From: Archilochus colubris
Lineage: Eukaryota > Chordata > Aves > Apodiformes > Trochilidae
Direction of reading: 5' to 3'
Assembly: GCA_023079485.1 (NCBI GenBank)
Contig: CM041083.1
Coordinates: forward strand, 156,568,552 to 156,632,551
DNA length: 64,000 nucleotides
Below the pieces are notes generated by a model that worked only from the letters and a program-made list of their open reading frames with translations, had not been told where the DNA came from and searched no databases. Position 1 is the first letter of the stretch; the number at the start of each line of letters is the position of its first letter. The position numbers and the translations under genes were made by a program. Shown here in pieces: positions 1 through 10,930 of the stretch.

Positions 1-2359
1 ATGCTAACCCTGTTATTTTTCCCACTATGCACATGTTATGCATACCCTGTCAGCTGTTCAGCCTCCCAGTGCAGATCTAACTTTGGGCTACACAACTGCT
101 TCAACACAGCAGGCTGTGTTATATTACAGATGTTTTCTGTGGGCAAATAATTCTTATCTGATGTTGTAGTTGTCCTGAGGACTAGAACTGTCCTATGGGC
201 CACAGTATCCCGTAGGCTACCATTTAGATGGCTTTGTTCTAAATTAACCACAGAGTGGGTGGTACTAATGAGCAAACAAGAATAATGCTAAATTAAGTAT
301 CATAACAAAATAATGTATTGTCCATAAAATCCATTTTTCATGACCCTCTGGGCTATATGAATGCAAAGCATTTTATGTGAGGTTATGCTTGAGCAGCTAC
401 TGCAAAATGCAGCATCATTTCAAAATTCAGCTTCTAGTAGAGGCATATTTGCTTCTGAGTGTGCACATATAAAGAGAATGACCTTTTTTTTTGTTGTTGT
501 TGTTTTTTACTTTTGTGAGATGTAACACTATCTGCCTTTCCAACCTGTGCCGGAGGATCATGTTGCCTTCCAAAAGCTAGCACAAACCTATAAGCCAGAC
601 TAATATTTGATTTAACACAATGGTACCCGGGGCAGTTGTACAACTATTCAGGCTGCTAAATAAAAATATTAGGAATAATCATTTTGGAAATTACATTTGT
701 GATTTGGTCAATAAAATGAAGTTACTATACCACCACCATTAATTATGAAAATTTTATGAATTACAAAAAATAAAACCAATTAAAAAAAAAACAAACTTAC
801 CAGAGAATGCAACCCTGTGCCCACTGGAAAACCACGGAGCAAGCAATGTGTGTTAATGATTCTGTCTCCAACGAACTGCTGTAAGGTTTATTTAAAAGAA
901 AGAAGCCTAAGGGAAAAAAAGAATATGAATTGGAAAGTGCTTCTTGGTTGATAATGAAAATCATATTGTTAGAGCTAGGCAAGAATGGGGAGGGGAGCCT
1001 TTTCCTATCAGAAAATCTTTTGTGGGATTGTAACATTTCTGATCAAATTATTGTTAAGGAATTCTCTCAGGTCTAAACAAAAACTCGTTCCATTTAAATA
1101 AGAGAAATAAATATCTGCATCACTCTTGGAGGGGCAAACAGCCTCCCAGTTTTAAAAGTACATGGGAACGTAAAGTACAAATACCCGTTCACCTCACTTA
1201 ACTCGAGCAGTTATCATGAACAGTTATCTATCACATCCCAACTCATTATGTACAAGAAGCCATAATACAATATGCTCCGAGACTGCATTACAGGGTTCAT
1301 CAACAGAGCACTCTCACATAGTTTTTCCTTTTGCTTTTTTTTGCATTCAGTACACAGCCTTCTAACCAGAATCCTTTAAAGCTCCTTATTAAAGGAAATC
1401 ATCCATTTTGGTCCTTTATCTGGGTTAATTTCAGGGAACTGTTATTCCACCCCCACTTCAGGGTTCCTCATCAGCCTGCCTACTCCAAACTAAATAGAAT
1501 TTCAGACGATGAGGTTTTGCTTTAGGTTATACAATCTACCAGCCCCAAGCTGAGTTGAGACTGCACTTTTCTTCATTTTACTATTCTTTGTCTAACTTCT
1601 TGACTTCAAAACAAGCCTTCCACCCACGTCCTCTTCCCTTGGCTTTCTCTTCTGAACTGACAAGCACTTCTTCCCTTCAATCTTTCTACATCCTAACTTC
1701 TCTCCTCAGCAGATAGCAATGGAGAAGCTGCCAGGGCAATGCGAAGGATAAAGATAGATATGTTTGAATATGATTGCCTCTTGAAAATATTTTACTTGGT
1801 ATAAACGATTACATGTTCTTTTAACTGTGAAATCACATTTGTATTAGAAGACTAAACATCTGGGTTTATTTACTCAGCAATAATCTTTAAGGAGGGGGTT
1901 ATTTTTGTATGTATTTCGTATTTAAGTTTAGAAGTCTTGTCCTACTGTGGAACAGGAAAAACATTTTCCATCCTGCTGTAGTTACTTGTCAAAAGCTGTC
2001 TAAGGGAACACGTGAAGAGAGAGGGAGAGAAAAGTGCAGAGAGAGTGCTGAAGTTTGCTAGGCCCTCCCAGATCTAGGGAGAGATAAGCCTCGGGGAAAA
2101 GCTAGATATGCATACATTTCTTTAATTGGTTTCAAATCTGTTTTCTTTGAAGTGTCTTTGTACTAAATAAAAATTCTGTTTTAAAAAGCTTGTTTGGTCA
2201 TGGCATCAACCACTGTCATTGATTTTGGAGAGAAGAGAATGCATGGCCTAGGAAGAACTCAAACCTTCAAACATAATCATAGTATTCTGGGACTGTAGCC
2301 AAGGATGTTGTCTCAAGGTGAGAGTGTCACCTGATTTGTCCAAGAGTTATGTAATTTTT
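1..2359. other. Non-coding, AT-rich intergenic DNA
   Basis: No reading frame here exceeds about 80 codons and none resembles a known protein. The stretch is AT-rich with short homopolymers and no clear repeat family. I see nothing I can name in it. Confidence 0.7.
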
Positions 2360-2470
2360 ACTAAATGTGTAACTGATATTTTGACCTTGGCCAATTTTGA
2401 GGTTGACTTTAGCTACCCCTGTCTGCATAAGATGTGGTTTCCTCATCTGCATTACACTAAAGCCCCTATA
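2360..2470 (+). repeat. Possible MIR-like SINE fragment
   Basis: The words GTGTAAC, GACCTTGGCCAA, TTTAGCTACCCCTG and GTTTCCTCATCTGCA occur in the same order as in the core of MIR-family SINEs, where a 'gaccttgggcaag' block precedes a 'cctcatctg' block. The copy is very degenerate and chance similarity is possible. Confidence 0.3.
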
Positions 2471-3284
2471 TTATACCGAAGTAGTCTCTATTGCGGTATT
2501 TCTTCATGAGGCAGAGCTGTTAAAGATATGACCTCTGACAACCTGTGTCTCCTTGCTGGTATGTCCTTCTTTGCAGGAAACAAAGGGAGGAAGTTTGTTA
2601 AAAAAGGGGACAGATGACAGAAACAATGAACAGCAGCTGATGGGTAGCAAGCTAAAGAGGAACACATGGCAGTGACTATTTGCCCTCTCTTGATCTCTTC
2701 CCTCCAACAGACAGTGAGGAAGAGTCTCTTTATGGAGCCAATGCCCACACACAGCACATGACCTTCTCTGCCACTTTTACTGTATTCCTCAAAGGAAGCT
2801 TTTCAGTTCTTCCTGAAGAAGAATCTTCACCGATTTGATGCACTGATTTGATGATGGTGCAGTCATTCAGCCAAAGGCTTTGCATTGTTTCTTCACTAAA
2901 GCTAGAAAAAAAACATAGTTGAAGGAAAAAAAAAACACCTCATTCCACAAATCTTTCGTGTTCCTTTCACCAGCTCTTGCACTTGAAACAAAAGCAATCC
3001 GGGTAAGAGAGGGACTAAATAAGATAATAGCATGTTGCCATTATTTTTTTCTTCAGCATCATAAAAAAGTATTGCATAGCAAAATTATTCGGAAAAGAAT
3101 TATTTTCTTTGATGTGATAGTTTGCCAGGGTTTGTTAAAGGAGAAGCAAAGAAAAAACTTTATTTAATACTCATTAAATCTTATAATAGACAGGTTATCT
3201 ATATTAATAAGAGCCTCAAAAACACCTAGAGTGAAGACTATTAATCAGAGAATAGCAATACTCAGCCTAGATGTGGTTCTTATG

Positions 3285-3307
3285 AAAAAAAAAAAAAAAA
3301 AAAAAAA
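3285..3307. repeat. Poly(A) homopolymer
   Basis: A run of 23 consecutive A. No retroposon body was recognised immediately upstream, so it is listed only as a simple repeat. Confidence 0.95.
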
Positions 3308-3527
3308 TTACATGCTATTGTTCCTTCCACTATGAATGACACTCCAAATATATCTTTTCCCCTTTTGGCCATAGATTATGTTATGAGAGACACTACATAA
3401 GCAAAAATGCAAAATCGGACAGCCCAGCTATATTTTCTGTTTCTTTCTCTAAACCCCCTTGTTTCTGGAAAACAGAATGAGGCAAAATTTGGCTTACTAT
3501 TTAGCTTATTTATCTGATAACCTACCT

Positions 3528-3600
3528 AAAAAACCCCATCCAACCAAAACAAAAAAACCCAAAACAAGCAATCAACAAAAAAACCCCAAACAACACCCCA
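3528..3600. repeat. A/C-rich low-complexity tract
   Basis: Alternating A-runs and C-runs such as AAAACCCC and AAACCCCAAACAAC, with almost no G on this strand. No longer unit is conserved. Confidence 0.8.
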
Positions 3601-3691
3601 GAGAAACAGGTCCATTAAATGCCTGAGTCTTTTATTTTAATGTTGAAATAGTGTAAGTGCCTTGGTGTGCTAGTCCATCTCTGAGAGGATG

Positions 3692-3705
3692 CCAGCAGAG
3701 GGAGC
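3692..3705 (+). promoter_or_regulatory. CTCF-like motif
   Basis: CCAGCAGAGGGAGC is close to the core consensus of the insulator protein CTCF (CCANNAGRKGGCRS-type). Only the A in GGGAGC departs from the usual GGGCGC. If bound, it would sit about 13 kb upstream of the SPRY2 promoter, pointing toward it. A single motif match is weak evidence. Confidence 0.35.
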
Positions 3706-5522
3706 AAAGAGCATTGGTTTTTGGAGGCTTCAAACCTGTAAGTGGAGGTTTGTCCTTTCCTGTCTCAATATTCCTCCCAATAAAAGGTTTTTAAAACTTT
3801 ATAATCAAGCCTTCAGTGCTAATAGCACTTTTTTATACCTAATGAATACAGCCATAAGATAACAGAGGTGTCATATTTCTGTACCTGGAACACCAAGGCA
3901 GACAAAGGTAGGAAACTTCACCAAGATGAGATGTAAGATATCCCAGGGCAGGGTGTCTATATTGAGACCCCAAAACGTACCTTCAAATCATCCTCACTTA
4001 GTGGCACAAAATGTGCTTCTGCACAGCAGCTGCTGAACAAAAAGGAGATGCTGTTTTCCAAAGGGCATGTTTGTACACATACACCTATCCAACACACCTG
4101 TGCCCAACAGACTGCAAAAGGGGTGTGACCTGGGTGTTCTGAGAATTAATTAGCTAATGAGCCTTATCTTCCTGTCATTACTAGGGTAAAACTTCCATGT
4201 ATCTGAAGCCAAATAACTGCAAAACTTTTCAGGATGAAACATACAATGTTTTTGCTACTTGCACAGCTGACAAGAGGGACTGTTTGCCCCCAGACTCCAG
4301 ATAGATGAAAAATGTATGTTAAACTCTTCCACTCACTAGAAAATCCATACAAAGGACTGCAAAAAAAACTTAAAGAAAGGGTAAATTAAGGCCTTTTCTT
4401 TTCCTCATGATTCTCACTATAGGATTCTCACAGAACTGGATCCTACTTTACCATGTCTTCAAAGGGATTCTTGGTAAAGGAAACAGCAGAACTGAGTATC
4501 TCACAGGTTTTATTACCAAGTAAAAATCTCATTGCAAAATGTAGAAGAAAGACACATCCCTTGGCTCCCTGACTCTCCCTAAAAGAGTCTGGAATCATAA
4601 ACCTTCCAGGATCAGATTTTCATAAGCAGACGCCTAAGGTTCTAGAGGATCTTTTCTTGCACAGTTACTGCAATTGCATATGTATGGGTGGCTTTTGTAC
4701 AAACAAATTGAGCCTGTATACTAGTGCACAGCTCAAAGAAATCTAAACAGCTTTACAAAAATACACATGGGCCTCTGTTTTTATTTTATGATGTGAATAA
4801 AGTGAAGGAGGAAGAAGGAGGCGATGGGAAAAAGATGAAATTCAGACCTCATCAAAGTCAAGGGTAGTTTTCCTGCAGACTTCAAAAGGGTCAAAACTTC
4901 ATCTGTTACATTTATGTGCCACTGAACCTGAAGATATGTTCTGAAACAGGTTTCATCCTCAATTCCTTTGGCAGCCCAGCTTCTTCCTGGTTGAATGGTG
5001 GAAGCACTGACAAGAATCTCTAAAGAAAAATCTACCATGATCTAAATCAGTAGTCCCCATTTTTTTTTTCTGGATGTCTGGGAAACATAGCTCCTTCTGA
5101 TAGCCAGCAAGAGCTTTGTAGCCCAGACCTTACAACTCACATAGCCTGAGGTGAAGTGTACATAAAGATCCATTGGGCTGGCATGCAAAATAACACAATG
5201 TTTCCCAGAAACTTTGAATATGCTCTTCAGTTCATTCCCAAGTTGTCCCTTCATAGGAGAACTGCTGAGAGCAGAATACAGGCTGGATAAATTGAGCTTC
5301 CAGGCTGTGTTTGACCTATACCTTGCAGAATGAGTGTTTTTTCCTCCAAGTTCTCATTGCTTACACAGATCTGACTAATGACCATTAACTGTCCTTCAGC
5401 AGTCTCTTACATCTCTTTCAGGAAGGGGGGAGGGAGAAGGGAAATGTTCCCTTCCTGTGTCCAAATTTAGCCTTGGTCTATGCAAGTACAACATTGCTGA
5501 CACTGCTGGAGTTATGTATTGA

Positions 5523-5585
5523 GTAAAATCCTGGCTAAACTTGATGGCAAACTTCCCGTTGTCTTTAATGGAATCTAGATTTCAC
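5523..5585. repeat. Degenerate palindromic ancient repeat
   Basis: The outer parts are roughly inverted copies of each other: GTAAAATCCTGG at the left faces the complement of TCTAGATTTCAC at the right. The layout resembles the 'aaatcctggcccc...caatggg...ggatttcac' palindromic repeats scattered through bird, turtle and crocodile genomes. Assignment is by memory of that pattern, not alignment. Confidence 0.35.
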
Positions 5586-6093
5586 AATAAATGTTAAAGG
5601 AGTGTGACTGCAAGACTGAGGCAAAGGCAAAGTAAAAGCAAGAACGCTTTCCTCACTGCCATTCAGGGACAAGACATAGTTCTTCAGGGCTTTCGGCCAA
5701 GAAAGAAAAATATACATAAATAAATAAACAAGAAAACAAGTAAATTAATAAAATGGATCCTCCTGTTCAGACAGTTATAGTTCTTGACCCTTTTTCTCTC
5801 CCATTTTCTTATCTACAGACACTCATCCAGATATCTCTTCTTCACACTTGACTGTCTAGTTAAGCTTCTCTGTCAGCCTTGCTGTCACCCCTCTGTCAGC
5901 ACGTGATGTCAGCCCTCCTGCCATCTTGCTGTCACTCTTTTCAGATGGCAGGATTCACAGCCTTAGCTCACAGACCTGTTTGTGTATAGGAAGACAAATA
6001 TTTGTTATACTTGCTTCTTGTCGACCAGAAAAAACAAGCTTAGGTAAGAGGGAAAAACCTGTCAGGAAAGTACTGACACTGGTAATGGTGTTC

Positions 6094-6118
6094 AAAAAAA
6101 AATTTTTTTTTTTTTTTT
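6094..6118. repeat. A9-T16 homopolymer junction
   Basis: Nine A are followed directly by sixteen T, which can fold on itself as an A:T hairpin. Simple repeat only. Confidence 0.9.
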
Positions 6119-8314
6119 GCCTGTCCAAAAGCTGAGAAGAATTGAGAAGTGAAGGATTCAGCTCTGCTGGGCATACTTATTCTATAATGGTTTTTCAAGT
6201 GCTTTCCTACATGTAAGTCAGTGAACAGCAGAGGTTTTTGTCATTACTATTGTTTTTTATTTTTTTCCCACTGACCTAGTGTTGTTCAAGAAGACAATTT
6301 GCAATAGCAAACTTGTTAACCATGCATTTTTATGCCATTCTCCAGCACAAAAGGCACACCCAAAAGCACCCATGTTGTCAGGTTCTAAAATGCTACTCAG
6401 TTTAACAGAAAAATAAAGCTATAAACAATGTGTGAGCAGACCTTAGAATAGCATGAGTAGGTATTATATGACAAATGACTGTGCATAATTCTTCACCACA
6501 CTGAAGAAGAGCAAGTGAAACAGGTCCTTACAGTGAATTTGTGCCATCATGGATTCCCAATAAGTGAAACCTTTGCAGGATGTGGATAACCCCTGGCTTC
6601 CATCTGGAGCTGGATTCTCAGAGGATGAAAGTTAGCCACGGTAAATCACCCCAGATGAGTATCTCCTCTTCAGTATAGTAAGCTGTTTATTTTTCCTGCT
6701 GCAAAAGAGTTCTAGGAAGTTGCCAAACAGGAAGGAGATCCTTGCCTGAAGTAATTTGCAATCTAAAGACTGGATCCTACCAAAGCATCTGGTCAGAGGT
6801 TTTAACAGCTTTTTCTCCCACGAGATTTCAAAAGGTATTCAGGAAGTCCATGTCTTACAGAATGTTGTAAAGTTTGGCTAAAATTGCCTGTAAACTAGTC
6901 TCAGGCACTTACCAAGTCTGTGTTACCCAAGTCTTTAAAATATGGAAGAAATGTGTTGTGGATAGGTGAACTGAAACTAGATGCACAAGAGGATGGAATT
7001 TTATTAACAGATGTATAAATGTATCATATTTTAAATGAAAGATAGACAATAGCAATATTCCAAAAAGTAAAATAAAATTAAAAAGTGACAGCCTGTGACT
7101 TGACCTGTGAGTGCAGATCTTCCAGAATGGGTGCATGAACTCAGAGAAGTAAACTGTGTTGCATCTATAGATCCCAGACAAACCTGCTGCTGCACACCTC
7201 TTTTCTCATGGCACTCTATTTTGCTTAAATACCCTCTGGCACCTCTGAAGAGAACAGTAATGTTCTTTAAAAGGTGGCATGATAAAGAAATAAGAACGCA
7301 TACCCTCTTTTATGTGAGTAAGGAGAATTTAATGCTGCTGTAGATTAGCTACCTCTAACTCGATTTTCACACAGCCCAAACCCCCAGGAAAGATTGGTTT
7401 TCTCCTTAATTCAGTCTCTGATTTTACTGTCAGTTTTTTTAAGTTTAATTTCTGACAGGAATACAGCGTTTTAGTCACAGTTCAGTGACATTGCAGAATA
7501 TTGCAAAGAATATTTGACCTCTGCCTTTTATTTCCTAATCAATGCCACGCACTGAATATAAGAGCTGAAGTGGGCACTGCTAAGTGACAACACTAAGCCT
7601 AACAGATCTGGATTTTAGTTAGCATACACTAACTACCTCATGTGATGGCAGGAAATGACAGCTCCAAGGCTGAAATCAGATCCAAGCAGGTGGGCTCCTA
7701 AAAGGGTTGGGTGCAAACACAAATGTTGGCTGGTGTGGATCCAGCTGCAGCAACAGAGTTGCAGAGGCCTTTGGAGAAAAACCAGTAATTGTATTTAAAT
7801 GTAATGCATGCATCCTACACACTATTAAGAGTACATATCATACATGATGTGTTATGTGTGATGCCACATCGGCACTGCCTGCACCAGATAGATGACGGCA
7901 GTAAGTGTTATGCATATAAAACCCTGAGCATGTTATAGACATCCAGACTTGCCTATGGCAAGGCATTTCAGTAGTGCTCAGGTGCAGGGTTTTTGTTCCT
8001 AAATAAGCAGACTGACAAAGCCCAAGACATCTTTTTAAACTCCAGGATAGGGAGTCGCTGTGAGAGAGAAGAATCAGAGTGAGCAGCTTCTTGCAAAGTA
8101 CACCCAACCCTTCCCTTGCTGCGTGGAAGACAAGGGACAAGTTACCCTGGCCTTCGGAATAGATGCAGAAACCACTGAAAACAAGGAGATAAAAAAGTCA
8201 AAGCCCAAAGACTGGCTAAGAGAGAAAGAAGTGTTGTAACTGCTAAATCACTCAAACTGCTTTGCCAACCTTTGACATGCTTGATTTCCTGTGCTTAAAT
8301 AATTTTTAGGTTTG

Positions 8315-8360
8315 AAAAAAAAAAAAAAAAAGAAAAAAAAAAAGAAAAAAAGAAAAAAAA
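8315..8360. repeat. Poly(A) / A-rich AAAG tract
   Basis: A run of A interrupted by single G residues, followed by GGAGGGGGTGGGAGGG, giving an all-purine strand over about 60 bases. No SINE body recognised. Confidence 0.9.
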
Positions 8361-8586
8361 GGAGGGGGTGGGAGGGAAGTGAGGAAAAATAACCAGCTGT
8401 TCCTTGTATAGTGCAGGAAACATGTTTGATTTATTGCTTTAAGGTTATTTTTGAAGGGGCTGCCTGTGGCAGCCAGAGTGCAGGAGAAGTCACTGAGGCC
8501 TGTCCACTTGAAGGGCTCAAACTGTTTCCTGAACAGCCCTTCTTCACTCGTCACCTCCGACAGCTCTTATTGACAACGTGTGACTG

Positions 8587-9010
8587 GGGCCCCGGAGTGT
8601 TTTAAAGCGGCGGGGGGCCGGGGCGGACAATAGGGCTGTCAATTACCTTTTCCCCCGTGGTGAAAAGGGGGCCGACGACAATGCGCCCCGGCCGCGGGGG
8701 GTTGTGCCGCTCGGGGCCCGCGACCCCCGCGGCATTCAGCGCCGGGACGCGACGGTGCCGGCACAGGCTCCGGCTCCGGCTTCGGCCCTGGCTCCGACTC
8801 CGTCGGGCAAAGGTGTAGGAGGTGTCGCCATGGCCATCCCCGAAGGAGCGAAGGGGGCTCCGCGCAGGGAGCTGCACACCCCCCACCCTCCTAAAAAAAA
8901 TCTCCGGCAGCCCCCTTCATTATCCCCCACACACACACCCTTCGAGCCTTCTTCCCCATCCCCGCTGCCCAGCCCGCACCCGGGGGGGGGGGGAACGCCC
9001 AGGCCGCTCT
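8587..9010. promoter_or_regulatory. Orphan CpG island about 8 kb upstream of SPRY2
   Basis: An abrupt GC- and CpG-rich block in AT-rich DNA. It includes CCGGGGCGG, CCCCGGCCGCGGGG and a 12-G run at 8982-8993. SOX-like words ACAATAG (8627) and ACAATG (8678) lie within it. Several overlapping frames are open on both strands, which is expected where GC content removes stop codons, and none resembles a protein. It could be an alternative or antisense promoter, or a CpG-rich enhancer of SPRY2. Function is inferred from composition only. Confidence 0.6.
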
Positions 9011-9260
9011 ACCTATATTGTGCCTTTAAAAACTTCCTGTATGCTTTGATCACTTGCTGAGAGGACTGTCCATCATACAGGCGCTTTGTCTGGCAGTCAC
9101 TTCCATTTGAATTTGACTGACTGAGGAAGCCCGAGTTATTTGTAAAGAACAACAAGGCTTTTCATTCATAATTTCAGTAGGGGGACAGGGTGCTAATGAC
9201 TGAGCTTGAATAACCAGGGAATGTGGTATTCAAGGCAGGAAGAAGCCCAACTGGCTGCCA
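9011..9260. promoter_or_regulatory. Possible enhancer flank of the 8.6 kb CpG island
   Basis: AT-balanced DNA directly next to the CpG island carries a TCF/LEF-like CTTTGATC (9044-9051) and ETS-like AACTTCCTGT (9031-9040) and CACTTCC (9099). There are also ATTTGAATTTGA-type AT words. SPRY2 is known to be induced by FGF/ERK, whose nuclear effectors include ETS factors, so these words fit a SPRY2 control element. Short motifs occur often by chance, so this is a hypothesis. Confidence 0.3.
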
Positions 9261-10737
9261 AATGAGAGGAAGGGAGGGAAACGAGGGAGGGGGTGTGGGG
9301 GGGAGAGAGATGTAGGTGAAAGTGCCTGTGTGAAAAGGCAAACAATGAAATCGGGATCACACACATGTATACAAATACAAATCAGGTTCTCAAAAGGTGA
9401 GACAGACACAGATAGAAGCAGGAAGGAGAGCTGAGGAAATTCCTGCTTGTATTTCATTAAGTTGCCCTCGGAGTAGGCTTCTGCAATGCTAAAACCGAGA
9501 AGGTCTCTGCAAAAGGGAGCTTTCTTCCCTCCTGCCGCCCCCTCACCACAGAGAAAACGCTCTCCTATTCCTTCTCACCACGGAAAGAAACTTGGATTCG
9601 AAGCTGGATTGAATGAAGATTTTGCCTTTGCTGTTTAAGCTCTAGCTTTGACAAAACGTGAAAGCACCAAAGCTATCCCAGGCTGCGGCCCAGCACCTAC
9701 CATCACTACAAAGAATTTTACACGTTGTCTGGATAAATGTACATATTCCCCAACTGTGTGTCTTCTCAAAATTCAAACTTTACCTGATGCAAAACCTCTT
9801 AAACTTAATAAAGGTCGTTTATGTCTATTGTCTGGGCTGGGATTTTGAATAGGGCATTAAAAGAAATGTGCTTAGCTATGACAAGCTTTGTAACTTGTGT
9901 CGCTGTGGAGAAAGCAAACCTAGAAGAGTTAAGAGAGAAAATAAAAATTAAACAGCACATAGCTGAGAAAACGTAATTGCTTTGATCACATGTAAAACAT
10001 CAGAGGTTGATAAAATTTATGTCTATTTGAATCATGTTGCAAGCGACAAACAATAAAAAAACTGAAAATACTTTAAATTACTTAAATATTTAAGCTCAAG
10101 AATGAAAAAGTCTTCCAGTTGGCTTATTGTGCAAGCTCATTCTGTCAGGTGTGGTGGATTTATTGTGTATGTTTGTAACACAATTTCCAGCACTTCCGTT
10201 AGCTCTCATTAATTGGGACACCATCCTAGGAGCCACTCTGGGCCACTGGATTCCCTCTGAAACCTGGAGCACTGTAGATTTTCACTTGAGCTCCAGAAGG
10301 TGTCAGGGACCTGCTTAGCAGGAACATCTCAGAAATTCCCCTTCTCACTTAATTTCTGCCTTTGTCTTTTGGGACATTTTGAAAGAGATAGACCTGCTTA
10401 AAATACAAGAAAAGATGATTACAAAACCACAAATAAGATAGGAGTAACTACACCTGATTCAGATATGGAAGTTTAGAGGAACTCTTTAATCAAGTAGTGG
10501 GAGTGGATGCTCCTTCAGAGATAACCCTGTTTAGATAATCAAGCATTTTGTCCTCTTCTCTGTCTAAGTGAGATAAGTGTAATTATCGAGCAGTTCCTAC
10601 TCTCTTTAAGGTGTTCTGATTCTATTAGACACAGATCCTGAAATTTTAGTCATGAAGAAAGACCTTGGAGCCCCCAAGTAAAGACAACACCTTGGGTCTC
10701 TATGGGAAGTATCATGTACACAGTGGAGAGATTAAAC
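9261..10737. other. Non-coding intergenic DNA
   Basis: The stretch begins with a G-rich purine patch (about 9275-9310). There is no credible coding sequence and no repeat that I can classify. The part from about 9970 to 10,090 is AT-rich, with GCTTTGATCACATG and AACAATAAA words. Confidence 0.6.
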
Positions 10738-10930
10738 CAAGACCTGAGACTCCTAGTTCTTGCTTTTCAGACAAATTACTTATTTTTTCCATGCCTGGGT
10801 TTTCTCACCTATAAAATGGACATAGCAACATCTTTTGTAAACTGTTTCAAGATCTGCATACAGATCTTGATACAGAAGTTATAATTTTAATTATTGGTGT
10901 TGAGATTACCATTATTAATAATTACCATTA
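10738..10930 (+). repeat. MIR-like SINE, degenerate
   Basis: The order CAAATTACTTA, GCCTGGGTTTTCTCACC, TATAAAATGGACATA, then an ATTATTAATAATTACC-type 3' end, follows the MIR layout: 'gcaagtcactta', 'gcctcagttttc', 'tctgtaaaatggggata' and an ATT-rich tail. The level of divergence fits an ancient amniote copy. The boundaries are approximate. Confidence 0.55.

Larger units (their letters stand above)
2471..5522. other. Non-coding intergenic DNA
   Basis: There is no credible coding sequence; the open frames are under 95 codons and unlike known proteins. The stretch contains a 23-A tract at 3285-3307, an A/C-rich low-complexity patch at about 3528-3600 and a CTCF-like motif at 3692, listed separately. 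Nothing else was recognised. Confidence 0.65.
5586..8586. other. Non-coding intergenic DNA
   Basis: There is no supported gene. The stretch contains an adjacent A-run and T-run at 6094-6118 and a poly(A)/AAAG tract at 8315-8360, listed separately. Short open frames, up to 100 codons, are isolated and unlike known proteins. Confidence 0.65.

Noticed and set aside
8602..9060. Open frames of 94-118 codons across the 8.6 kb CpG island
   Set aside because: Arginine-, proline- and glycine-rich translations in several competing frames are typical of GC-rich non-coding DNA.
10127..10318. Short frame MCKLILSGVVDLL...
   Set aside because: 63 codons, isolated, and no domain or conserved context.
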